From contig JAFRBA010000041.1 of NCBI GenBank assembly GCA_017405115.1, positions 1-12,490 on the forward strand: DNA of 12,490 nt. Direction: 5' to 3'. Position 1 is the stretch's first letter. Every line of letters begins with the position of its first letter. The notes under the pieces were generated by a model. That model was not told the DNA's origin. It saw only the letters and a program-made list of their open reading frames with translations, and ran no database searches. Made by a program: the position numbers and the translations under genes. Source of the stretch: Kiritimatiellia bacterium. Its GTDB lineage: Bacteria > Verrucomicrobiota > Kiritimatiellia > RFP12 > UBA1067. Of the stretch, positions 1-5,042 are shown one piece after another.

Positions 1-513
1 CGCGGCGTCTACGAGGGCGGGCGCGTCCGCGAGCTGCAGCGCAGGCTGGGCGGCGACTTCCCGGGCAACCCGGATCCGTCCCGCGCCTCGTGGCGGATAG
101 TCGACGACGAGGATGCCGACACGACTTTCGGGACCGGCTGGGTGTCGAGCTTCAACTGCAACGGCGGCCAGGTCGGGAACAAGTCGCACTATCTGCGGCA
201 GTCGGGCGGCACGAACACGCTCGGCGACGCGGTGTACCGCCTGCCAGTCGGCCGCGCAGGGCGCTACGTGCTCATGGGAAAGGTTCCCTACTGCTGGTCC
301 GTCTCCGCCGACTCGGCGACGGAGTTCGTTCTGGAGTCGGGCGGCAGGACCGCCTCGTTCGCCTTCAACCAGGCCACAGACTGCGGCGAGTGGGCCAGAA
401 TCGGCGAGTTCGACCTGCAGCCCGGCGCGACGCTCAGGCTCGTGGCGGCCAAGTCCCACGGACTGGTCATAGCCGACGGCTTCGCCCTGGTGCCCATAAA
501 TACTGCGCGGTAA
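1..513 (+). CDS. C-terminal part of a protein with a golvesin/Xly CBD-like domain (5' end outside window)
   Basis: Frame 1 is open from the left edge to a TAA at 511-513, giving 170 residues of a truncated protein. From residue 31 the sequence (WRIVDDEDADTTF...GTGW, then paired aromatic/small-residue strands, and finally VIADGFALVP) follows the pattern of golvesin/Xly CBD-like domains. These start with an I-V-D-D motif, contain a G-x-W, and end with an ADxxxxVP strand. Such beta-sandwich domains sit at the C-termini of secreted enzymes and of FAD-dependent oxidoreductases in planctomycetes and relatives. The preceding stretch VRELQRRLGGDF resembles the leucine/arginine-rich helix that ends many FAD-dependent oxidoreductases, so that is my best guess for the missing part, but no catalytic residues are visible. 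Base composition is high GC, like the genes right of 5043. The domain call is by pattern only. Confidence 0.6.
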   Translation, partial: RGVYEGGRVRELQRRLGGDFPGNPDPSRASWRIVDDEDADTTFGTGWVSSFNCNGGQVGNKSHYLRQSGGTNTLGDAVYRLPVGRAGRYVLMGKVPYCWSVSADSATEFVLESGGRTASFAFNQATDCGEWARIGEFDLQPGATLRLVAAKSHGLVIADGFALVPINTAR

Positions 514-550
514 GACGCTTTTATGATACAACAAACGTAACCTTATTGTA

Positions 551-676
551 AACGACTACACGCACTTCCGCTGCGGCTATCGCTTTACGAGCCTTCCCAG
601 CGACGGATGCTTTGGTTGCCGCGTGATACTGCTGGACTTCCCGGGGCTTGTGTATCCTGACTGGGACAAGAAATAG
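551..676 (+). pseudogene. Orphan C-terminal fragment of a SUMF1/FGE-fold protein
   Basis: Reading codons from 551 to the TAG at 674-676 gives 41 residues beginning NDYTHFRCGYRF and ending FPGLVYPDWDKK. They align with the last part of the SUMF1-fold protein encoded at 3552-4910: ND followed by H-R-C, x-R, P-S-x-G, then G-x-R, and a final PD-x-[DE]-K. The frame is blocked by TGA at 524-526 and no SUMF1 body precedes it, so this is a remnant left after deletion or insertion. It is unlikely to be translated. Of the 24 codons at 551-622, 21 end in a pyrimidine, much more than in the following 17 codons (8 of 17). The 3' part (from 623) recurs after the intact SUMF1 gene. Confidence 0.65.
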
Positions 677-727
677 TGATCCGCCGCAGCTCATGGCGTA
701 AAATTCGTGACGTACTTTACGCCATGA
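623..727 (+). repeat. 105-bp dispersed repeat, copy A (SUMF1 gene tail plus stem-loop)
   Basis: This segment is repeated in direct orientation at 4907-5011 with the same length and no gaps. I count 94 identical positions of 105. All 11 differences fall in the first 68 bases, and the last 37 bases are identical. It holds the last 17 codons of a SUMF1-type gene, a TAG-TGA tandem stop, a short spacer and an inverted repeat. Five of the eight coding differences are synonymous, so both copies look like ends of once-functional paralogous genes. Confidence 0.9.
691..727 (+). other. Perfect 12-bp stem-loop (copy A)
   Basis: The arms TCATGGCGTAAA (691-702) and TTTACGCCATGA (716-727) are perfectly complementary around a 13-base loop, starting 14 bases after the TAG stop of the SUMF1 fragment. 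No uridine tract follows on either strand, so it is not a canonical rho-independent terminator. It lies just upstream of the promoter of the 753 gene, so it could be an operator, a recombination or cruciform site, or an mRNA 3'-end structure. The whole 37 bases are identical in copy B. Confidence 0.85.
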
Positions 728-736
728 GGGGTTTTG

Positions 737-745
737 TGGTATAAT
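737..745 (+). promoter_or_regulatory. Extended -10 promoter TGGTATAAT of the ATPase gene
   Basis: A consensus TATAAT (740-745) with an upstream TG gives an extended -10 element. The expected transcription start is about 752, one base before the GTG at 753, so the mRNA would be leaderless. No good -35 hexamer is visible; the -35 region overlaps the right arm of the stem-loop. The same nine bases precede two other genes in this window. Confidence 0.75.
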
Positions 746-752
746 TCTCATC

Positions 753-1886
753 GTGAAGCCAAATAATCCATTCTTAACCAGCGGTTATCGCGGGCCGGAA
801 TACTTCTGCGACAGGGTGCGCGAGACGTCGAAAGTCGTATCTGCGCTGACAAATGAGCGCAATGTTACGCTCATGGCTCCGCGTCGCTACGGGAAGACTG
901 GACTAGTGCGCAATGTGTTCCACTCGCTGCCTTCCGAGTATGCGACAGTTTATCTCGACATATACTCCACCAGAAATCTCGAAGAGTTCACACAGGCGCT
1001 TGCCAACGCGGTGATAGGCGCGCTTGACAGCGCGGCTGACAAGGCGCTTGCCGCGATTGGGAAGTTCTTCAAGTCCGTCCGTCCGACGGTTACTGCGGAC
1101 GGCAATGGCGGTGCTACTTTCTCGCTTGCCATCGACAGGGGTGCGGAGGAGTCGACATTGAACGGGGTCTTCGACTACATCGCCTCAAAAGACCGCCGCG
1201 TCGTCGTGGCAATCGACGAATTCCAGCAGATACTGGAATACCCCGAGACCGGGACTGAGGCGCTTTTGCGCAGCCGCATCCAGTTCATGCAGAACGCGAA
1301 TTTCATCTTCTCTGGTTCGCGCCACCACATCATGGGCGAGATGTTCACGTCTCCGCGGCATCCGTTCTATCAGTCGACGGACATCTTGTCGCTTGGCGTC
1401 ATATCGCCGGATTCCTACTTTGCCTTTGCCAAGGGGTTCTTCGATGCCGCCGATCGGGGCATCTCCGAGGATGCCTTTGACTCCCTTTACAGGCAGTTCG
1501 ACGGTGTGACGTGGTATGTGCAGAGCGTCTTGAACAGGATATGGAGCGAAGGAGGCGACTTTGCATCGGAGAGAGATGTCGAGAATGCGGTTGATGGCAT
1601 TGTGGACGACAGGGCGCTTACATTCCACGATCTTTTCCAGGCGCAGACCGAAGTCGGCAAATCGATTCTGCTGGCCATTGCATCGGAAAGAGTCGTGCCT
1701 GAGATAACAGCCGGGGCGTTTCTCGCGCGGCACGGACTGGCCTCTGCGTCTTCGGTGCGCTCGGCATTGCCCAACCTCGTCAACACCGATCTAGTCTATC
1801 GCCGCGAAGACGGGTATGTGGTTTATGACTACTTTTTCGCGGAATACCTGCGGCGCATGCCCTCTCAGAAGGGGTTTGTCCCGTAA
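753..1886 (+). CDS. Archaeal-type AAA/STAND-like ATPase
   Basis: A 377-residue cytoplasmic P-loop ATPase. An N-terminal D-R-x-x-E element (residues 20-24) precedes a Walker A written as APRRYGKT (42-49), the GxRRxGKT variant of the archaeal-ATPase family (PF01637-like). Walker B is VVVAIDEFQQ (150-159), followed by a sensor-like strand FIFSGSR (184-190). The last 100 residues look like a winged-helix domain. Family members are widespread in Bacteroidota and PVC genomes, often in multiple copies, with poorly known roles; the substrate is not predictable. There is no membrane segment or nuclease motif. The GTG start at 753 is chosen because the -10 element ends at 745 and no earlier start is possible from that promoter; no ribosome binding site precedes it. 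Base composition is lower in GC than in genes right of 5043. It lies alone between two non-coding gaps, inside the repeat-bracketed block. Confidence 0.85.
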   Translation: MKPNNPFLTSGYRGPEYFCDRVRETSKVVSALTNERNVTLMAPRRYGKTGLVRNVFHSLPSEYATVYLDIYSTRNLEEFTQALANAVIGALDSAADKALAAIGKFFKSVRPTVTADGNGGATFSLAIDRGAEESTLNGVFDYIASKDRRVVVAIDEFQQILEYPETGTEALLRSRIQFMQNANFIFSGSRHHIMGEMFTSPRHPFYQSTDILSLGVISPDSYFAFAKGFFDAADRGISEDAFDSLYRQFDGVTWYVQSVLNRIWSEGGDFASERDVENAVDGIVDDRALTFHDLFQAQTEVGKSILLAIASERVVPEITAGAFLARHGLASASSVRSALPNLVNTDLVYRREDGYVVYDYFFAEYLRRMPSQKGFVP

Positions 1887-1922
1887 GTGTAAGACGTTGT
1901 TTTGCCGCCCAGTTCTTCTTGT

Positions 1923-1956
1923 TTTGCCGCCGAATAGGTGCTCATTCGGCGGCAAA
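1923..1956 (+). repeat. 13-bp perfect inverted repeat downstream of the ATPase gene
   Basis: TTTGCCGCCGAAT (1923-1935) and ATTCGGCGGCAAA (1944-1956) are perfectly complementary with an 8-base loop. The GC-rich core would form a stable hairpin 36 bases after the ATPase stop codon. No T-run follows the right arm (TGTCAAG), so a standard intrinsic terminator is doubtful; it may act as an mRNA 3'-end stabiliser or as a protein-binding palindrome ahead of the sigma operon. Confidence 0.75.
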
Positions 1957-2038
1957 TGTCAAGTGTAATGGCGGTATATTTCCGCTGAGCACAGGGGAAG
2001 CACGGCATTTTACATGCAGTCCGTCTCTCCGGCTCGAC

Positions 2039-2080
2039 CAACAGATGAGAAAACACATACAACAGATGAGAAAACACATA
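2039..2080 (+). repeat. Two exact tandem copies of a 21-bp unit
   Basis: The 21-base unit starting CAACAGATGAG and ending AAAACACATA is present at 2039-2059 and again, without a mismatch, at 2060-2080. A partial continuation (CAGACGCATA) follows. Two turns of the helix separate the copies, so they could present binding sites on one face of the DNA about 110-150 bases upstream of the sigma start. A recent slippage duplication explains it equally well. Confidence 0.9.
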
Positions 2081-2191
2081 CAGACGCATACAAGGGTCAA
2101 GTCGGTCTCCCGCGAGAAGTGCGTGTGCTCTAAGCAGAGGGAATAACGCAAACGATTTAGCAGTGGGCTGCATCTAAATAACAAAGGCCCA

Positions 2192-2752
2192 ATGGAAATC
2201 TGGGAGGAAATCAAGGCGGACCCTAATTCGGGTGCGAAACGGCTGGTTGTCGAGTATGGCGACCGGCTGTACGACGCTGCCGTCCGCCTGTGCCTGGACG
2301 ATGATGCCGCGCGAGAACTCGTAAGCCGCACCTTGTTGCGCGCGATAGAGCGCATAGACCTTTTTCAAGGCGGTTCAACGCTCTATACATGGCTTTATAC
2401 GATACTCGTCAATTTCTGGCGGATGGATCTTAGAAAGAGGAATTCCGAGAAGGTGGTGTTCACCGACGAGGTTCCAGACAGACCGGATGAGTCGCCGGAT
2501 CCGTTTGAAATGCTTGCGTCAAAGGCTGACGCGCAGGCCATTCGTGAGGCGATGGGGCGTCTGCCGGCACTGTATCGCGTCGTCACGGTGTTTAGGTATT
2601 TTGAGGACATGACCGTGCCGGAAATCGCAAGCGTCGTGGGCATCCCCGAGGGAACTGTGAAATTTCGGCTTCACAAGGCAAAGGCGATGATGCGGCGGCA
2701 GTTGGCGCAAACGATTGGCGATCCGGCTGCATCTAATGGAAAGGAGTCGTAA
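2192..2752 (+). CDS. ECF-like (group 4) sigma-70 family RNA polymerase sigma factor
   Basis: A 186-residue sigma factor with only regions 2 and 4. Region 2 spans about residues 22-86 (YDAAVRLCLDDDAARELVSRT, then STLYTWLYTILVNFWRMDLRK), covering the core-binding and -10 recognition helices. Region 4 spans about 117-172 (LPALYRVVTVFRYFEDM, then the helix-turn-helix VPEIASVVGIPEGTVKFRLHKA). The linker is short and region 3 is absent, as in ECF factors. The start ATG at 2192 is preceded only by a weak AAAGG at 2184-2188. The stop at 2750-2752 is seven bases before the anti-sigma start, so the two genes are co-transcribed and the partner is expected to hold this factor at the membrane. Its target promoter is unknown; autoregulation is likely by analogy only. 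Confidence 0.93.
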   Translation: MEIWEEIKADPNSGAKRLVVEYGDRLYDAAVRLCLDDDAARELVSRTLLRAIERIDLFQGGSTLYTWLYTILVNFWRMDLRKRNSEKVVFTDEVPDRPDESPDPFEMLASKADAQAIREAMGRLPALYRVVTVFRYFEDMTVPEIASVVGIPEGTVKFRLHKAKAMMRRQLAQTIGDPAASNGKES

Positions 2753-2759
2753 CAGACAC

Positions 2760-3533
2760 ATGAACTGCATGGAAGCACGTGCGCTCGTGGAAGATGCGCT
2801 TGACGAGTCGCTTGCGGGAAGCCGCAAGCGGGCGCTCGATCTGCATCTTTCGCGTTGTGATGCCTGTCGGGCGATTTTCGACGCGGAGCGAGCCGAGCAC
2901 CGCCGCTGGTTTCTGGCTATGAACGAATCGAGGGCGCGGCGTCGTCTGCCTCATGGTTTCGCCGAAGGCTTTCTGGCGGATGTCGCCGAGCGGCACGCCA
3001 AGCCACAGCGTCGATGGGTGTTTCTCGCCGCGTTTCGCCGCGTGGCCGCAGTGCTGGTGGCGATGGCGATATTCGCCGGGCTGGTATACGCAGCGGCAAG
3101 TGGATTACGCGGCGTGGAGGTCGCGAACCAAGACGTCGAGTCCGCGAATCAGGGTGGCGGCTCCCGTCTCTCGTCCAACGTCCCAAGTCCTTCGGAATCT
3201 TCTGTCTCTTCAGCTGCCCAGGATGTCTCGGAAAATCAACCCACCCAACCCAAAGGAGAACAGACAATGAAACCGAAAAAGGCAACGGCCGTCGCGCTTG
3301 CGGCGGTTGCCGCGACAATGGCCACAGCGCCGCTCGCGTCGGCGAATGCCGTGGGCGAAACAACTGATTTCTGGGACACGTCGGGGCGGGCGTCGGATGT
3401 GACGAGCAGCGTGGTGTCGTCAGGGGACGCCTCTGCGCACTTCGAGACGGAGCATGAAAGCTCGTCCGAGGTGTCCGCCGGCAGGAACATCAACACATTC
3501 CCGTCAACGGGTGTCATACTCATTGTTTGGTAA
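2760..3533 (+). CDS. Zinc-finger (ZAS-type) membrane anti-sigma factor with in-frame C-terminal extension
   Basis: A 257-residue protein starting MNCMEARALVEDALDES. Cys3 together with H29-x3-C33-x2-C36 (HLSRCDAC) is the classical anti-sigma zinc-binding domain that binds region 2/4 of the cognate ECF factor. One transmembrane helix lies at about residues 94-114 (VAAVLVAMAIFAGLVYAAA), followed by a Ser/Asn/Gln-rich extracytoplasmic linker. The start at 2760 is chosen because the zinc-finger family begins at this Met-x-Cys and AAGGAG (2741-2746) lies upstream, although 13 bases of spacing is long; in-frame starts at 2715 would overlap the sigma gene. Oddly, there is no stop before residue 170, where a methionine with a strong ribosome binding site begins a signal peptide. 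The last 88 residues therefore may be a separate product (see 3267-3533), or the true anti-sigma end has been lost. Confidence 0.85.
   Translation: MNCMEARALVEDALDESLAGSRKRALDLHLSRCDACRAIFDAERAEHRRWFLAMNESRARRRLPHGFAEGFLADVAERHAKPQRRWVFLAAFRRVAAVLVAMAIFAGLVYAAASGLRGVEVANQDVESANQGGGSRLSSNVPSPSESSVSSAAQDVSENQPTQPKGEQTMKPKKATAVALAAVAATMATAPLASANAVGETTDFWDTSGRASDVTSSVVSSGDASAHFETEHESSSEVSAGRNINTFPSTGVILIVW
3252..3258 (+). promoter_or_regulatory. Internal Shine-Dalgarno AAAGGAG for the nested secreted peptide
   Basis: AAAGGAG ends eight bases before the ATG at 3267, an ideal spacing and the best ribosome binding site in the window. It lies inside the anti-sigma frame, which is the main argument that 3267 is a real translation start. 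Confidence 0.75.
3267..3533 (+). CDS. Small secreted peptide nested in frame at the 3' end of the anti-sigma gene
   Basis: From ATG 3267 an 88-residue product has a textbook Sec signal peptide: basic MKPKK, then an Ala/Val/Leu-rich core (TAVALAAVAATMATA), then a likely Ala-x-Ala cleavage site near PLASANA. The mature part of about 60 residues is Ser/Thr/Asp/Glu-rich (GRASDVTSSVVSSGDASA) and ends in a hydrophobic strand TGVILIVW. I do not recognise the family. It is in the same frame as the upstream anti-sigma sequence with no intervening stop. The ATG overlaps a TGA of the +1 frame as ATGA (3267-3270), which would be the usual coupled arrangement if the anti-sigma gene had ended in that frame. 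It may be a separate translation product, the C-terminus of a fusion, or both. The SUMF1 gene follows after 18 bases. Confidence 0.6.
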   Translation: MKPKKATAVALAAVAATMATAPLASANAVGETTDFWDTSGRASDVTSSVVSSGDASAHFETEHESSSEVSAGRNINTFPSTGVILIVW

Positions 3534-3551
3534 CAGGAAAGGAAAGGCCAA

Positions 3552-4910
3552 ATGAAAACAAGCGTTGTCTTTGCCGTAGTTGCGGCAGCTTCCTCTGCGG
3601 CGTTTGCCGTTGCGCCGACGATACGGGAGGGTTCGGTCACGTTCCACCAGAACGCAAACCGCCTCGTCACCATCAAGTACATTCTCGACGGCGCGCCCGG
3701 CATCGTCACGCTCGACATCGAGACGAACCGCACGGGCGCGGCGACGAACAACGACGCCGACTGGGTGTCAATCGGCGGCGAGAACATCCAGGGCGTTTCA
3801 GGCGGAGCTGTGAATTGCCTCGTCGAAAACCTTGGCGAGAACAGGATGTTCTGGCGGGCAGACCAAAGCTGGCCCGACCACAAGGTGAGGGGCGACGCCG
3901 TCCGCGCCCGCGTGACGGCGTGGAGCACGAACACGCCGCCGAACTATCTTGTAGTTGACCTTCACGGCGAGGAGCCTCATGCGTACTACACCTCCACGAA
4001 CTTCCTGCCTCGCGGCGGTATCGGCAGCAACGACTACCGCGACCGCTACATGGTGATGCGCAAGATTCCGGCCGCCGGAGTCAAGTGGCGCATGGGTTCC
4101 CCAGAGGGCTCGCTGAACTGGGATACCACTGCAAAGAAGCACTGGCCATCGGAGCAGGCCCACGCCGTCATTCTGACGAACGACTATTATATGGGCGTGT
4201 TCATTGTGACGAGAAACCAGTACAACAACTCGCCATGCACATTGAACAGCGACTATCAGTACGACTACAGCGGGTTTTCTTATGCTTCCGCCGAGGACAA
4301 GCCGTACTGCCCGCGCCCGTTTGGATCATATAAGCAGAGCATGGCGCGCGGCAACACAGCTGATTCCAATTGGCCGAGCATGCGCCACAAGGTGCAGAGC
4401 GGTTCGTATATTGCCCAACTTCGTGCCAAGACGGGCATCGACTTCGACCTGCCGACGGAGGCTCAGTGGGAGTTTGCCTGCCGTGCAGGTTGCGGCGACA
4501 TACTGTATGACGGGTCGAACCCGACATCGCAAGCGACGGCCCAAAACAGCCTAGGCAAGCTTGCCTGGGGTGCGTATAATGGAGGCAAGTGTCGTCGCGT
4601 AGGCGAGAAAGCGCCGAATGACTTCGGCCTCTACGATATGATTGGCAACGTCTGGGAGCAGTGTCTCGACCTCTATACCGAGACGAATTTCAATCCGTCG
4701 GTGTCGGTTTCTTATGAGCCAGAAGGACCGTCTGACGAGAATGCGACCGGCATTGCAAACTCGATTCGCGTCCATCGTGGTGGACACTACAATGATCAAT
4801 ACTATCAGCATCGGTGTGCGCGGCGTATGCCGAGTCCAAACGGCAATTACCTGGCAGGCATACGTCTTATGTGTCCAGTTACTCTGAAATTCCCTGACAG
4901 CGAAAAGTGA
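3552..4910 (+). CDS. Secreted SUMF1/formylglycine-generating-enzyme-fold protein
   Basis: A 452-residue protein. Residues 1-20 are a signal peptide (MKTSVVFAVVAAASSAAFAV). A beta-rich N-terminal domain of about 140 residues follows, then an FGE-sulfatase/C-type-lectin fold from about 160 to the end. Family motifs are WRMGSPEG (179-186), PTEAQWEFACRAG (301-313), GLYDMIGNVWEQ (359-370) and RVHRGGHYND (406-415). The two catalytic cysteines of true formylglycine-generating enzymes (C-x4-C after the RGG-S-W element) are absent; only Cys422 lies in this stretch. An aerobic FGE reaction is therefore unlikely and a binding or structural role at the cell surface is more probable. The start has the ribosome binding site AGGAAAGGAAAGG and is 18 bases after the anti-sigma stop, making it the last gene of the sigma operon. 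It ends PDSEK, immediately overlapping the remnant of another SUMF1 tail. Confidence 0.88.
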   Translation: MKTSVVFAVVAAASSAAFAVAPTIREGSVTFHQNANRLVTIKYILDGAPGIVTLDIETNRTGAATNNDADWVSIGGENIQGVSGGAVNCLVENLGENRMFWRADQSWPDHKVRGDAVRARVTAWSTNTPPNYLVVDLHGEEPHAYYTSTNFLPRGGIGSNDYRDRYMVMRKIPAAGVKWRMGSPEGSLNWDTTAKKHWPSEQAHAVILTNDYYMGVFIVTRNQYNNSPCTLNSDYQYDYSGFSYASAEDKPYCPRPFGSYKQSMARGNTADSNWPSMRHKVQSGSYIAQLRAKTGIDFDLPTEAQWEFACRAGCGDILYDGSNPTSQATAQNSLGKLAWGAYNGGKCRRVGEKAPNDFGLYDMIGNVWEQCLDLYTETNFNPSVSVSYEPEGPSDENATGIANSIRVHRGGHYNDQYYQHRCARRMPSPNGNYLAGIRLMCPVTLKFPDSEK

Positions 4911-4960
4911 TTCTGCCGGACTTTCCGGGGCTGGTCTATCCCGACTGGGACAAGCAGTAG
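4907..4960 (+). pseudogene. Second orphan SUMF1 C-terminal tail, out of frame
   Basis: Read from GTG at 4907 in the -1 frame relative to the gene that ends at 4910, the sequence encodes VILPDFPGLVYPDWDKQ and ends in TAG-TGA. It matches the end of the 551-676 fragment in 15 of 17 residues. The upstream SUMF1 gene has its own matching end (LKFPDSEK), so this looks like the tail of a different paralog fused behind it. A one-base deletion in the AAAA run at 4903-4906 of an originally longer gene would also explain it, since one extra A would restore the frame. Confidence 0.6.
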
Positions 4961-4974
4961 TGAACCGACGCAGT

Positions 4975-5011
4975 TCATGGCGTAAAATTCGTGACGTACT
5001 TTACGCCATGA
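4975..5011 (+). other. Perfect 12-bp stem-loop (copy B)
   Basis: Arms at 4975-4986 and 5000-5011, loop at 4987-4999, identical in all 37 bases to the stem-loop at 691-727 although the adjoining 68 bases differ at 11 positions. The last bases of the right arm (TGA) form the TG of the extended -10 element of the next gene. Confidence 0.85.
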
Positions 5012-5017
5012 TATAAC
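5009..5017 (+). promoter_or_regulatory. Possible extended -10 promoter TGATATAAC
   Basis: TATAAC at 5012-5017 with a correctly spaced TG at 5009-5010 gives a plausible extended -10. The predicted start near 5024 would leave a leader of about 19 bases containing the ribosome binding site AAAGGA (5029-5034), eight bases before ATG 5043. The element overlaps the end of the stem-loop, so a factor bound there would affect transcription. Confidence 0.5.
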
Positions 5018-5042
5018 TTGATAAATTGAAAGGATAATTAAC

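Larger units (their letters stand above)
1887..2191. other. 305-bp intergenic region with repeats; leader of the sigma operon
   Basis: No convincing gene lies here. It begins with two copies of TGTTTTGCCGCC (1899-1910 and 1920-1931), the second of which forms the left arm of a 13-bp inverted repeat (1923-1956). A 21-bp tandem duplication follows at 2039-2080. The stretch is the most AT-rich of the window near 2040-2090. TATATT at 1975-1980 is a possible but weak -10 element for the downstream sigma gene. A CTG-initiated frame at 1919-2146 exists but has no ribosome binding site and simply encodes the tandem repeat. Confidence 0.6.
4907..5011 (+). repeat. 105-bp dispersed repeat, copy B
   Basis: Direct repeat of 623-727, 94 of 105 positions identical without gaps. 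It comprises a SUMF1 tail, tandem stops and the inverted repeat. Together the two copies bracket the ATPase, sigma, anti-sigma and SUMF1 genes. Confidence 0.9.

Noticed and set aside
691..727. Rho-independent terminator
   Set aside because: No U-tract follows either arm on either strand, and the outer stem is not GC-rich.
1996..2026. ECF-type promoter (GGAAG ... CGTCT) for autoregulation of the sigma gene
   Set aside because: The spacing between the two boxes is about 21 bases, longer than the usual 15-17, and the -35 word is imperfect.
1919..2146. A 75-codon frame starting at CTG upstream of the sigma gene
   Set aside because: Non-standard start, no ribosome binding site, and much of the sequence is the translated 21-bp tandem repeat.
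691..5011. Integron attC-like recombination sites
   Set aside because: The stem-loops follow gene tails as attC sites do, but lack the GTTRRRY/RYYYAAC core boxes and the bulged imperfect pairing, and no integron integrase is in the window.
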